From the NCBI GenBank assembly GCA_030694465.1, contig JAUXYJ010000055.1:388413-452412 (forward strand): 64,000 nt of DNA, written 5' to 3'. Source of the stretch: Deltaproteobacteria bacterium (GTDB lineage: Bacteria > Myxococcota_A > Polyangia > Polyangiales > Ga0077539). Below, in pieces: positions 56,801 through 64,000 of this stretch (the first letter of the stretch is position 1; the number at the start of each line of letters is the position of its first letter). The translations under genes and the position numbers were made by a program. The notes beneath the pieces are model-generated. The model searched no databases. It was given only the letters and a program-made list of their open reading frames with translations, and had not been told where the DNA came from.

Positions 56801-57265
56801 GAGCCTCGCGAGCAAATACGCCAGCGCAACGCCAAGGGCTGTGCCCGCAACGAAGTGCTCTCGCTTCACAGAGCGAACAACGCGCGCGTACACCACCGCG
56901 ACGACCGCCGACGACGCGCCAAACGCGATGAACATCCATGGGAGAGCGCCCCCAACTCGGTCGCCGTAGTAGCTCAAAAAGAGCGCGTCGCGGACCGTTC
57001 TCCCGAGAACAAAGACACAGCTCACCACAAAGAGCAGCGCCGCTAACACCGCCGAGCGCCGAAACTCCCCCGCGTCCATCCCCAAGATGGTCTCGGGGGA
57101 GGGAGGCGAGGCGTCGTCTGTCGGCGCGGTCTGTTCCGCATGTGAATTCGCCGAATGAATCGTCTGCAGAGTCCGCGCTCCTGGAGCGAGGCTCATGCGG
57201 TGCAAATCAGAGTCACTCATGGCTGTTTTGTGCTGAGCGGTCGCAGTCGATTCATCCCCACTCAC
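53855..57265 (-). CDS. Nucleotide-transporter (NTT)-HEAT-cyclic-nucleotide-binding fusion protein
   Basis: 1,136 residues from GTG 57265 (ATG 57220 is an alternative). Residues of about 65-475 form twelve-helix NTT (TlcA/Npt1) transporter-like sequence, for example VLGRTVRDALFLSYYG, FWSVANDLHDPRSAKRLFGVIG, NPYLRAIGVLILLAF and SKISDN-type stretches. HEAT repeats follow (about 490-900; PSVRVAAMQAAGSLGGD, VSVRREALRAASSAGD). The last about 120 residues are a Crp/cyclic-nucleotide-binding domain (LSPGAKLFGTGDPGDALYIVVDGTLE, GEAFGELAVLDGTVRSDDATA) without a DNA-binding HTH. The phosphate-binding Arg is spaced by two extra residues. It may be an inner-membrane transporter or sensor gated by cAMP/cGMP. 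Confidence 0.82.
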   Translation of the reverse strand: MSGDESTATAQHKTAMSDSDLHRMSLAPGARTLQTIHSANSHAEQTAPTDDASPPSPETILGMDAGEFRRSAVLAALLFVVSCVFVLGRTVRDALFLSYYGDRVGGALPWMFIAFGASSAVVAVVYARVVRSVKREHFVAGTALGVALAYLLARLALPWSPSWFYSVLYVGSEIAGNLLLAQFWSVANDLHDPRSAKRLFGVIGLGRIVGVVMCGLGAGSFVAAVGTENLLIVLAAMSASIVGFIWWLVREHGLGRGQKRAAPRAKSESILAPLRNPYLRAIGVLILLAFIAVNVGDFQFKAAARIAHPSRDELALFMARYYATMGAIALALQLLVTRPLLRRFGVGGGLLVLPIAYGLANLLMVASPSVFSATIVKISDNAVQFTVFEATMQLLYFPLEERDRDAARATLDALIKPLGYGIAGVLVLVFARVLPATNYQRIAAQSWLVLPLVLAWIVVVFWVRRGYVTTLERSLQRRTAEPSDAPLDDKATREILLHSAVTSPERAACYAIEQLRDIAPSVAVGQLDRWLERPEPSVRVAAMQAAGSLGGDHAILVSQKGMHDESTRVVIAAVHTFAALRGESSLDALEPLLLDSREKVQDAVVIALLRHGGLEGALRAGELIEQWVRHDDATQRRRAAMILGMDGVPGALRLVRGLLGDQSVSVRREALRAASSAGDVFCGAMIDAIADPASRSTASEALVRVGAPAIMTLKRRLEDAEALRTIRLQIPRILAQIGTDQAYQVLLDHVTDSDRGLRQKALASASRVKRAHGLAPVERVRVERLILAELSLLELEFDGYVRFREWFGMVLLDRWLLQEFKRAMIRVLRLLELSPDGGRRIESVRDAIFTSDVQRRGRAIELLEAATTTEIARRFVTVLDRWLQLRATVVTVPRGERPEGVDEYVRALWQRHEPFAKVLALDASQFRGAVLLDTQVKASLAHIEPTVRELAALVVVTAKLPSWREDLGGLLEDEDEVVRDYVRFALATGQTGMEPNDNMYTTLEKVLFLQGILLFSEVAPEDLLELARSAEVVHLSPGAKLFGTGDPGDALYIVVDGTLETRSAGGQTHTYRVGEAFGELAVLDGTVRSDDATAVGDASVLKIARDDFTDVLRANGPLAEAVIRVLVQRLRVLRSQ

Positions 57266-57285
57266 AACCCATCAAGCCACAGACT

Positions 57286-58449
57286 TCATGAAAATGCAGA
57301 GTAGATTGCTGCCATCAAGAGCCCGATGACCACCACGGCGACGATGGCCAAGACCACCGGGGATGGACGCTTCGACGCTCCCGCGATCGTGGGCATCACG
57401 TCGGTCACGTGTCCCGCTGCGACCGGCTGATGTGGCGCCATGGCTTGCATCACAGGGGTCGCTTGAACCACCGCCGGAGCGCTCTTGGCAGCCGCCATCT
57501 GCGCCTCGATCGAGGCCACCGAGAGGCTAGCCCACTGCTGGTGTGATCCCGTCAGCCCAAACGCATGGCCAAACGCATCGGCGAGCTCGCCACACGATTG
57601 AAAGCGCTTCTCGCGATCCTTCGCCAGCGCACGAACAACCACGTCGTCAATTTCTTCTGGGACAGAATCACTGGCGAACGACGGCGGCATGGGCTCTTCG
57701 CCCAAAATCTTGAAGAGAATCTGCGGCCCATTGGGAGCCGAAAAAGGCACGGTCCCGACGATCATTTCGTAGAGCATTGCGCCCACGGCCCAGACGTCCG
57801 CGCGGTGATCGAGATCCTCCGCTCCGCGTGCTTGCTCGGGTGACATGTAATAGGGCGATCCGATGGTCGTCCCCATCACCGTGAGCTTGTTTCCCTTGTC
57901 TTGTCCGCGGGTAAACTTGACGCTTCCAAAGTCCAAAAGCCGGACCTGATCGCCCTCTGGCGAGCGCACCAAAAACAAGTTGTCTGGCTTCAGATCGCGA
58001 TGAACAAACCCTTTGCCATGTGCAGTATCCAACGCCAGCGATGCCTGCGAAATCACCCGGATTGCACGCGGGATCGACAGCGTCTTTTTGCCCTCAAGCT
58101 CGGCGCGAAGCTCCACCCCGTCGAGGTAGTCCATGACGAGGTACCACGCGCCCTCGGGTCGCCCGTTGAGCACCTTGGCGTGCGCAAAATCGTACACCTC
58201 GACGACATGCGGATGCTCAAGCGCGTGTGACGTCTCGGCTTCTCTCCGAAATCGCTCAATGTTGACGGCGTCACGTGCAATGTCCGCGTGCAAAATCTTG
58301 ATCGCAACGCGGCGGCCGTTGGCGAGCTCTTTTCCCTCGTAAACGCGCCCCATCCCACCATCGGCGACAACCCGTTCGACCAGGTATTTGTCGCCCAATG
58401 TCTGGCCCAAGACTGGGTCCACTTCACTCTCTGGCTGTTGAATACTCAC
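57286..58449 (-). CDS. Membrane-tethered Ser/Thr protein kinase
   Basis: 387 residues from GTG 58449, which overlaps the stop of the upstream zinc-ribbon gene (GTGA). The Hanks-type kinase domain (about 20-280) has GGMGRVYEG, Lys in VAIKILHADI, VHRDLKPDNL, LLDFGSVKF and APE-type SPEQARG. A linker with Ala/Met-rich sequence leads to a C-terminal membrane helix (VVLAIVAVVVIGLLMAAIY). The catalytic residues are intact. Extracellular part is nearly absent, so regulation is probably by partner proteins or soluble signals. Confidence 0.92.
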   Translation of the reverse strand: MSIQQPESEVDPVLGQTLGDKYLVERVVADGGMGRVYEGKELANGRRVAIKILHADIARDAVNIERFRREAETSHALEHPHVVEVYDFAHAKVLNGRPEGAWYLVMDYLDGVELRAELEGKKTLSIPRAIRVISQASLALDTAHGKGFVHRDLKPDNLFLVRSPEGDQVRLLDFGSVKFTRGQDKGNKLTVMGTTIGSPYYMSPEQARGAEDLDHRADVWAVGAMLYEMIVGTVPFSAPNGPQILFKILGEEPMPPSFASDSVPEEIDDVVVRALAKDREKRFQSCGELADAFGHAFGLTGSHQQWASLSVASIEAQMAAAKSAPAVVQATPVMQAMAPHQPVAAGHVTDVMPTIAGASKRPSPVVLAIVAVVVIGLLMAAIYSAFS

Positions 58450-59174
58450 GGTGTCGTCGCTCCGGTCGGCGCGCTTGCGATCACAAGCAGTCGGTGACAA
58501 TTCGGACACTGCAAAATGTCCTCAGCGTAGTGCACTTTTGCAGCAAATTGCGGGGGCAATCCGACATGACAACCCAGGCACGCGCCATCGCGAACTTCCG
58601 CAACCGCGGTGCTCCGTTTGCTGCGAACACCAGAGTAGCGACGCAACAGATCGGGTCGAACGCGCGCCGAAAGAGCCGTACGCTCGGCTTCGGTTTCAAG
58701 TCGGCGGCGCGCGATGTCCGCTTCTTCGGTCGCAGCGCGCGACTCTTCGAGCTCAAGCGTCTGTTGCAGCCCAGCGAAATCGATCTCGTGGCGAGCCAAC
58801 GATTCGCGGACCGCAGACAGCCCTGACTCAAGCTCCTTGGCTCTCGCGAGTCGCTCTTCGCGCTCTTTCTTGAGGACCTCGACCTCACGTCGCGAGGCCT
58901 CTTGTTCGCGTGTATTTCGAGCGACATTTCCTCGCGCGCTGGATCGCTGTTGACGCTCCCCGAGGTCCGCGGCTTCCTGAACTGACTGAACTCGAAGTCG
59001 CTCCGTTTCCTCGATTTGGACACGCTCTCGGTCCAGCAAAGAGTGGATCCGCGCAACATCTTGTCGTAGCTCTTCGAGACGTCCCTGAAGCTCTTCTTGT
59101 TCGGCGTCGAGCTGCCGAAACCCGCGATCCAACCGCGCTAGGTCCTGCAGGGACTCCATTTGTTCACGCACCAT
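58446..59174 (-). CDS. C4-type zinc-ribbon coiled-coil protein
   Basis: 242 residues from ATG 59174. Residues 5-170 are a highly charged long coiled coil (EELQGRLEELRQDVARIHSLLDRERVQIEE). The C-terminal ribbon has CLGCHVGLPP and CPNCHRLL. This is the zf-RING_7/CdsZ-like family of coiled-coil zinc-ribbon proteins, of uncertain function, possibly nucleic-acid or envelope related. Coupled to the following kinase by a GTGA overlap. Confidence 0.85.
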   Translation of the reverse strand: MVREQMESLQDLARLDRGFRQLDAEQEELQGRLEELRQDVARIHSLLDRERVQIEETERLRVQSVQEAADLGERQQRSSARGNVARNTREQEASRREVEVLKKEREERLARAKELESGLSAVRESLARHEIDFAGLQQTLELEESRAATEEADIARRRLETEAERTALSARVRPDLLRRYSGVRSKRSTAVAEVRDGACLGCHVGLPPQFAAKVHYAEDILQCPNCHRLLVIASAPTGATTP

Positions 59175-59249
59175 TAGGGCCTCAATTTCTGGGTGATTCG
59201 CTTAGGGACGCCGACACTCTATCAGCGATTGAACAGTAGAATGTCAGGG

Positions 59250-59323
59250 TAGGCCTACCGGGACCCGAACCCGGAACCTCCCGATTATAAGACGGGCGCT
59301 CTGACCGGTTGAGCTATAGGCCC
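59250..59323 (-). tRNA. tRNA-Ile with rare UAU anticodon
   Basis: 74 bases on the minus strand with a complete cloverleaf: acceptor GGGCCTA/TAGGCCT with one G-U pair, D stem GCTC/GAGC, T stem CCGGG/CCCGG with loop TTCGGGT and discriminator A. Anticodon stem CCCGT/TCGGG (one T-T mismatch at 31-39) around loop CTTATAA, so the anticodon is TAT, reading AUA. The body resembles tRNA-Ile(GAU), where the loop is CTGATAA; only the first anticodon base differs. CCA is not encoded. Confidence 0.85.
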
Positions 59324-59508
59324 TTGCGAACACTTTCGAGACGGAAATCTACGGTAGCCGAGATACATCTCGCAACCACGCATCCGCTGCGTCTTACTCT
59401 GTGCTCGCGCACTTGGCGACTGTGGACACACCCCCGCGAGGTGTCTCGCCAGCCTCGACGGTAAGAAATTAGCCGAAACGCCAGAGCTCTGAATATTCTC
59501 GGCTCGTT

Positions 59509-60402
59509 GTGCGAGACGACAACCTACTACTCGATGGCTATCTAGATCACCTCCGTGTCGAAAAGGGACTCGCCGCGCGCAGCGTCGAAGCCTACGCAGG
59601 GGACCTAGTGCGATTTGCGGTCTTTGTACGCCAGAGCGGAAAGACCCTCTCAGAGGTCGACAATGGAGATGTCGCCGCGTGGCTTGTTTCACTCTCTCAG
59701 GCCGGAATTTCGGCACGCGCTCAAGCTAGAAAACTAAGCGCCCTCCGTGGGTTCTTTAAGTTTCTCTTGCAAGAACGTGTGGTGACTGCGGATCCGACCA
59801 CACTGATCCAGGGGCCCAAACTGCCCCGCAAACTGCCGCACGTGCTCACGTTTGAAGAGGTCGAGCAGCTGCTCGCCGCTCCAGACCGCGCAAACCCGAG
59901 AGGGCTCCGCGATCACGTGATGATCCAACTGCTCTACGCGTCTGGACTTCGAGTGTCCGAGCTCGTTGGACTTCGGCTCTCTGACATCGATCTCGACTCG
60001 TCGGTCGTCTCCGTCGCAGGAAAAGGCGGAAAACGCCGCCTAGTTCCCTTCGGAGAGGTCGCCCGAGATGCGCTCGTCGACTATCTGCAAACGGTCCGTC
60101 CCCGATGGGCCGCGCGCAGCGAATCGCAGCACCTGTTCATCACCGAGCGCGGCCGAGGGATGACCCGTCAGGGCTTCTGGAAGCTCCTCGGTCGCTATTC
60201 TCGCGTCGCTGGGATCGAGAAGACCATCTCTCCCCACAAGCTCCGCCACTCGTTCGCGACTCACCTTCTCGAACGCGGCGCAGACCTCCGAGCAGTGCAA
60301 ACCATGCTGGGTCACGCCGACATCTCGACCACTCAGGTCTACACCCACGTGACCACCGAGCACCTCAAGGCAGCGCACGCCAAATTTCATCCGCGTGGCT
60401 GA
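59509..60402 (+). CDS. Tyrosine recombinase XerC/XerD type
   Basis: 297 residues from GTG 59509. Resolves chromosome dimers at dif. N-terminal SAM-like domain (LRVEKGLAARSVEAYAGDL) and catalytic Arg in ASGLRVSELVGL, Lys in AGKGGKRR, His-Arg in HKLRHSFATHLL and His plus Tyr in GHADISTTQVYTHV. Length and motifs match XerD/XerC; XerC versus XerD cannot be separated by eye. It precedes an M50 protease and scpAB, a common chromosome-maintenance context. Confidence 0.93.
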   Translation: MRDDNLLLDGYLDHLRVEKGLAARSVEAYAGDLVRFAVFVRQSGKTLSEVDNGDVAAWLVSLSQAGISARAQARKLSALRGFFKFLLQERVVTADPTTLIQGPKLPRKLPHVLTFEEVEQLLAAPDRANPRGLRDHVMIQLLYASGLRVSELVGLRLSDIDLDSSVVSVAGKGGKRRLVPFGEVARDALVDYLQTVRPRWAARSESQHLFITERGRGMTRQGFWKLLGRYSRVAGIEKTISPHKLRHSFATHLLERGADLRAVQTMLGHADISTTQVYTHVTTEHLKAAHAKFHPRG

Positions 60403-60566
60403 GATCGCGACAATCACTGCTCGCCCTCTCTTGGCGATGGGGGGCTCGATCGCGTCTTGCTGCTGCATCCCTCGGGTGTTACATCGGCCGTCGCTGGACC
60501 AGTCCCTGGTCGCAGTCAACGTGGATTGAGCTTCTCCACAGCACATCCGCAGGCGGAGGCAGCACC

Positions 60567-61199
60567 TTGGCTACAGATCTCACACTGATCGCGTTGCGCT
60601 TTGGCGTCATGATCGCGTCGCTCTCGATTCACGAGGCCGCACACGCGGCGGTTGCCTATGCCCTTGGCGATCGCACCGCGCAAAAGCAGGGGCGACTCTC
60701 CCTCAATCCGCTCGTCCATGTGGACCCTATTGGCACGGTGCTCATGCCTCTCGTGCAGGCATTTACAGGCATCCCAACGATCGGCTGGGCAAAGCCGGTC
60801 CCAGTAGACGTCGAGCAATTTCGCCCAGAAATCAACCGCTGGCGCGGCCTCGCGTTGGTCTCGGCAGCAGGCCCTCTCTCGAACCTGTTGCTGGCAATCA
60901 CCGCCGCCGCGTTCCTCGCCGTAGCACGCCCTGCCAATGGCTCTAGCGCGTTTACCGTGGCCTTCATGGCGTTCTTGCTCAACGTCGGGCTCTTTGTCTT
61001 CAACCTCTTGCCGGTGCCGGGACTCGACGGCTCTCGCTTGCTCCCTTCGTCGCTCGACGGCTTGCAAAAACGCTTGCAAAAGTACTCGGGCCTTGTCTTG
61101 CTGGCCATCGTGGCAATCCCCCCAGTTCGCGACACGCTCGTCGGCGCGCCCATTCGGTTCGTGGCCACAAAGATCCTCACAGGATTTGGCGTGCTCTAG
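60567..61199 (+). CDS. Site-2-protease-family (M50) membrane metalloprotease
   Basis: 210 residues from TTG 60567, with GGAGG at 60555-60559 seven bases upstream deciding the start. Membrane-embedded zinc protease with HEAAHAAVAYALGDRTAQKQGRLSLNPL (HExxH), DPIGTVLMP, GWAKPVPVD, and the second site NLLPVPGLDGSRLLP (Asp ligand). Five to six helices. The rseP-type PDZ domain is absent; it is the short FtsH-like/YwhC type often found near scpA. It precedes scpA by two bases. Confidence 0.92.
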   Translation: MATDLTLIALRFGVMIASLSIHEAAHAAVAYALGDRTAQKQGRLSLNPLVHVDPIGTVLMPLVQAFTGIPTIGWAKPVPVDVEQFRPEINRWRGLALVSAAGPLSNLLLAITAAAFLAVARPANGSSAFTVAFMAFLLNVGLFVFNLLPVPGLDGSRLLPSSLDGLQKRLQKYSGLVLLAIVAIPPVRDTLVGAPIRFVATKILTGFGVL

Positions 61200-61201
61200 C
61201 C

Positions 61202-62008
61202 GTGAGCTTCGAGACAACGCTGCCAATCCCGCTTGATTTGCAGGCGTACAACGTATCCCTCGAAGTGTTCGAGGGCCCCTTGGATCTGTTGCTTCACCTG
61301 ATCCAAAAGCACGAGCTGGACATCCTCGACATCCCCGTCGCGTTTGTGACCGAAAAATACCTCGAGTACATGGCGCTCATGGATTCGCTGAATCTTGACG
61401 TCGCGTCCGAGTATTTGCTCATGGCTGCGACGCTCACGTACATCAAGTCTCGTGAGCTCCTGCCGCCTGATCCCAGCACGCAAGATCCCCTCGCCAACGA
61501 CGGGATCGGCGAACTCGAAGAGGACCCCCGCACAGCGCTGATCCGCCGATTGCTTGAGTATCAAAAATTCAAACTCGCAGGCGAAGAGCTCGCCGCGCGG
61601 GGCATCGCCGGTCGCGATATCTTTGGGCGCGGCGCGGATTTGCGCGAACAGGTCTCAGAGAACGCTCCCCTTGCTCCGGTACCGTTGCACGCTCTGCTTG
61701 AAGCTTTTCAGCGCATTTTGGCCCGCCAAAGTGACCAAACAGTGCACGTCGTCACCGAGGAGCGGATCTCGATCGCCGACCGAATCCACACACTCGTCGA
61801 TCGCCTCAAACCCATCCGAACGTGCACCTTTGAGTCGCTGTTCGACGACGTCCAAAACACCCACGAACTTGTCGTGACCTTTCTAGCGCTCCTAGAAATG
61901 ACCCGGTTGCACATGACCCGGCTCTATCAATCCTCCGCGCTCTCAACCATTCACATCACGCTCGTACTCGAAGACATCGACCCCGAAGCCCTCGCAAGTG
62001 TCGACTGA
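61202..62008 (+). CDS. scpA: Segregation and condensation protein A
   Basis: 268 residues from GTG 61202. Kleisin of the SMC-ScpAB condensin complex. VSLEVFEGPLDLLLHLIQKHELDILDIPVAFVTEKYLEYM is the N-terminal SMC-neck binding helix pair; C-terminal LVVTFLALLEMTRLHMTRLYQ is the winged helix. Two bases after the M50 gene and overlapping scpB by 11 bases. Confidence 0.95.
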   Translation: MSFETTLPIPLDLQAYNVSLEVFEGPLDLLLHLIQKHELDILDIPVAFVTEKYLEYMALMDSLNLDVASEYLLMAATLTYIKSRELLPPDPSTQDPLANDGIGELEEDPRTALIRRLLEYQKFKLAGEELAARGIAGRDIFGRGADLREQVSENAPLAPVPLHALLEAFQRILARQSDQTVHVVTEERISIADRIHTLVDRLKPIRTCTFESLFDDVQNTHELVVTFLALLEMTRLHMTRLYQSSALSTIHITLVLEDIDPEALASVD

Positions 62009-62711
62009 GCCCCACAATCCTAGCGAATTTACAGAGGATGACTCCTTGCCAGGGGTCTCACTCACGCAGCCTGGTGCAGCCCGTGTTGGCGCGCGCTCTG
62101 TCTCGGATCGACACCTCAAGAGCGTGATCGAGTCGCTCGTGTTCGTGAGTGACAAGCCCCTCGCGCCAGCCGAAATCGCACAAATTGCCCACGCAGAGAC
62201 ACGCGATGTCCGACGTCTGCTGGGTGAACTGCAGGACGATTACAAACACCGAGGTATCCACCTCGACGAGCTCGCGGGTGGCTGGCAATTTCGTTCAAGC
62301 GCTGCCAACTCGCCCTTCGTCCGAGAACTGCTCCAGGCAAAGCCCATCAAACTCTCTCGGGCGCAGGTCGAAACGCTCGCAATCGTCGCGTACAGGCAAC
62401 CCACGACGCGCCCCGAAGTGGACGACATTCGAGGCGTTGACTCGGGCGGCGCTCTCAAGACGCTGCTTGACCGCGGACTCGTGCGAATGATGGGCCGCAA
62501 AGAAGAAGCTGGTCGCCCCGTGCTCTACGGCACAACGTCAGAATTCCTTGCGTTTTTTGGGCTCAAATCACTCCGTGAGATGCCCAGTCTGCGTGAGTTT
62601 ACGGAGCTCACTGCAGACAGCGCGCACACCCTCGCAAAGCAAGACGACGAGGCCGCCGCGACCGAGATCACAGACCCTGGCCCCAAGGGATCTGGCCCCG
62701 AAGCTCGATAG
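61998..62711 (+). CDS. scpB: Segregation and condensation protein B
   Basis: 237 residues from GTG 61998. Dimeric winged-helix partner of ScpA: LKSVIESLVFVSDKPLAPAEIAQI, LHDEL-type GWQFRSSA, SRAQVETLAIVAYRQPTTRPEVDDIRGVDSGG, LVRMMGRKEEAGRPVLYGTTSEFLAFFGL. The C-terminal 30 residues are an acidic/Pro tail. Translationally coupled to scpA. Confidence 0.95.
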   Translation: MSTEPHNPSEFTEDDSLPGVSLTQPGAARVGARSVSDRHLKSVIESLVFVSDKPLAPAEIAQIAHAETRDVRRLLGELQDDYKHRGIHLDELAGGWQFRSSAANSPFVRELLQAKPIKLSRAQVETLAIVAYRQPTTRPEVDDIRGVDSGGALKTLLDRGLVRMMGRKEEAGRPVLYGTTSEFLAFFGLKSLREMPSLREFTELTADSAHTLAKQDDEAAATEITDPGPKGSGPEAR

Positions 62712-62783
62712 CAAGCAAAACGACCCAGCCGCCATGTCGTGCATGGGTACAATCGCGGCAAAAATCCGCTATAAACCGCGGCG

Positions 62784-63722
62784 ATGTACTTTCAAGAGAT
62801 CATCCTAACGCTTGCCAAGTTTTGGTCCGAACGTGGGTGCGTGCTCGTCCAGCCCTACAACTCCGAGGTGGGCGCGGGAACCTTTAACCCTGCGACCTTT
62901 CTCCGCGCACTCGGTCCCGAGCCCTGGAATGTCGCCTTTGTCGAGCCATCAAGGCGCCCAGCGGATGGACGATATGGTGAAAATCCCAACCGATTGCAGC
63001 AGTTTCATCAGTATCAAGTCATCCTTAAGCCGTCGCCCAAGGACATCCAAGCGCAGTATTTAGAGTCGCTCCGGGCCCTCGGAACGAACCCCAAAAACCA
63101 CGACGTGCGCTTTGTCGAAGACGACTGGAAGAGCCCTACACTTGGCGCTTGGGGCCTCGGCTGGCAGGTGTGGCTCGATGGGCTCGAGATCTCACAGTTC
63201 ACCTACTTTCAGCAGTGTGGCGGGATCGACTGTCGACCTGTCTCTGGTGAACTGACCTACGGGCTCGAGCGCATCGCGATGTACCTGCAAGACGTCGATA
63301 ACGTCTACGATCTCGCCTGGTCACCGAGCGTTTCGTACGGCGAAATCGCAAAGCGCGCCGAGTGGGAGTGGAGCAGCTACAACTTCGAGCAGGCTGATCC
63401 CGACTACCACCGAACACTCTTTGAGCTGAGCGAACGCGAATGCCGTCGATTGCTTTCTCTCGAAGAACACACGGTCGAAGCCAAAAAGGGCCCCGCTCGC
63501 TCCGAGTGGGTCTACGCCCGCCCACCGCTCGAACGCCTGGTTCTTCCGGCCTATGATTTTTGCGTCAAAGCATCCCACCACTTCAACGTACTCGACGCGC
63601 GCGGCGCGATCTCTGTGGCTGCTCGCGAAGACTACATCCGTCGCGTCCGTGGCGTCGCATCGAAGTGTGCCGAGAGCTTCCTCGCACAACGCGAAGCTCT
63701 TGGATTTCCCCTGTTAAAGTAG
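62784..63722 (+). CDS. glyQ: Glycyl-tRNA synthetase, alpha subunit
   Basis: 312 residues. Catalytic subunit of the alpha2-beta2 glycyl-tRNA synthetase: [80 protein letters not shown], and [26 protein letters not shown]. Complete at both ends. glyS (beta) does not follow; the next gene is convergent. A fused or distant glyS must exist elsewhere. Confidence 0.95.
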   Translation: MYFQEIILTLAKFWSERGCVLVQPYNSEVGAGTFNPATFLRALGPEPWNVAFVEPSRRPADGRYGENPNRLQQFHQYQVILKPSPKDIQAQYLESLRALGTNPKNHDVRFVEDDWKSPTLGAWGLGWQVWLDGLEISQFTYFQQCGGIDCRPVSGELTYGLERIAMYLQDVDNVYDLAWSPSVSYGEIAKRAEWEWSSYNFEQADPDYHRTLFELSERECRRLLSLEEHTVEAKKGPARSEWVYARPPLERLVLPAYDFCVKASHHFNVLDARGAISVAAREDYIRRVRGVASKCAESFLAQREALGFPLLK

Positions 63723-63752
63723 CGTCATGACCGCTGTCTCCGAGCCAATACA

Positions 63753-64000
63753 TCAGAACGTCAGAACATTCTCGAGCAGCTCAAATCCCCGGTCGCATAC
63801 TGCGGCTAGATCAACGCGGAGCTCTCGCTCGAAAGGCCAGCGCTCTAAGAGACCAAGTGCCGCCCGCCGCAATCGCTTCTGCTTTGTAGGGGTAAGACTC
63901 AACAGCGCGTCGCGAGGGGTCGTGCCACGGCGATAGCGCACCTCCACCACCACAAGCGTCTCACCATCAAACGCGACGATATCCAGCTCATCGGAGCCGA
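63753..64000 (-). CDS. YraN/UPF0102 family nuclease-like protein (partial)
   Basis: About 82 C-terminal residues are visible; the gene continues past the right edge. ELDIVAFDGETLVVVEVRYRR is the Holliday-junction-resolvase-like core (acidic D...E-x-R/K) of the YraN family, followed by TPTKQKRLRRAAL and a C-terminus that resembles the family (ERELRVDLAAVCDRGFE). Function of the family is not firmly known. Convergent with glyQ across 30 bases. Confidence 0.8.
   Translation of the reverse strand, partial: GSDELDIVAFDGETLVVVEVRYRRGTTPRDALLSLTPTKQKRLRRAALGLLERWPFERELRVDLAAVCDRGFELLENVLTF

Noticed and set aside
59509..60402. Mobile integrase next to a tRNA gene
   Set aside because: Length and motifs are those of a housekeeping Xer recombinase. 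No attachment-site repeat of the tRNA 3' end is visible, and the neighbours are scpAB-type core genes.

Overview
This is a gene-dense, high-GC chromosomal segment, most likely from a myxobacterium (Myxococcota, formerly Deltaproteobacteria). The evidence is a secreted serine protease and a matrixin-like protease with MYXO-CTERM-type tails, two eukaryote-like Ser/Thr kinases, many lipoproteins with Asp/Ala/Pro-rich linkers, several HEAT-repeat proteins, a TatT-type TRAP transporter, and an infC gene that appears to start at an AUC codon. I see no rRNA operon, insertion sequence, prophage, CRISPR array or plasmid function. The window looks like core chromosome with lineage-specific accessory genes.

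Layout. 1-6.4 kb: a heavy-metal RND efflux operon (outer-membrane factor, adaptor, pump; minus strand, pump cut by the window edge) divergent from an OmpR-type regulator and its histidine kinase. 6.4-14.4 kb: accessory genes, namely a small zinc-ribbon protein, a glycoside-hydrolase-like lipoprotein, tRNA-Val(GAC) with promoter and terminator, a trypsin-like protease, a nucleotide cyclase coupled to an alpha/beta hydrolase, and a membrane Ser/Thr kinase. 14.5-20.3 kb: thrS, infC (rpmI and rplT do not follow), a small membrane protein, a HEAT lipoprotein and a metalloprotease. 20.3-25.5 kb: a TPAT/TRAP transporter made of TatT lipoprotein, periplasmic binding protein and a fused Q-M permease. 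25.5-31.1 kb: nth, grpE, dnaK and two dnaJ genes. 31.2-35.2 kb: a HEAT/FG-GAP secreted protein facing a strange DppB-like permease with a long insertion. 35.3-44.7 kb: hemW, polA, a free-standing MshEN (putative c-di-GMP-binding) protein, a small membrane protein, a DEAD-box helicase, an unknown protein and a DUF507 protein. 44.8-47.3 kb: a sugar-nucleotide epimerase, yicC and gmk. 47.4-52.5 kb, minus strand: nrdR, ribD, ribE, ribBA-like, ribH, nusB and an orphan M17 N-terminal domain protein. 52.7-59.2 kb: a Pro/Ala-rich membrane protein, a huge nucleotide-transporter/HEAT/cyclic-nucleotide-binding fusion, a Ser/Thr kinase and a C4 zinc-ribbon coiled-coil protein. 59.2-64 kb: a tRNA-Ile with the rare UAU anticodon, a Xer recombinase, a site-2-type protease, scpA, scpB, glyQ and the end of a YraN-family gene.

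How the genes work together. The rib cluster covers the steps from the RibD deaminase/reductase through lumazine synthase to riboflavin synthase, but the GTP cyclohydrolase II half of the RibBA-like protein has lost its zinc cysteines and catalytic motifs, so GTP cyclohydrolase II activity should be encoded elsewhere. xer, M50 protease, scpA and scpB form a chromosome-maintenance block. grpE, dnaK and two dnaJ genes form a chaperone block. Signalling parts (kinases, a nucleotide cyclase, a cNMP-binding transporter, MshEN) are scattered through the window.

The most unusual items are the nucleotide-transporter/HEAT/cNMP fusion, the DppB-like permease with a large insertion and no ABC partners, the putative tRNA-Ile(UAU), the TRAP permease with a cysteine-motif tail, the degenerate RibBA and the solitary MshEN protein. 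All calls come from reading the sequence by eye. No database search was run.
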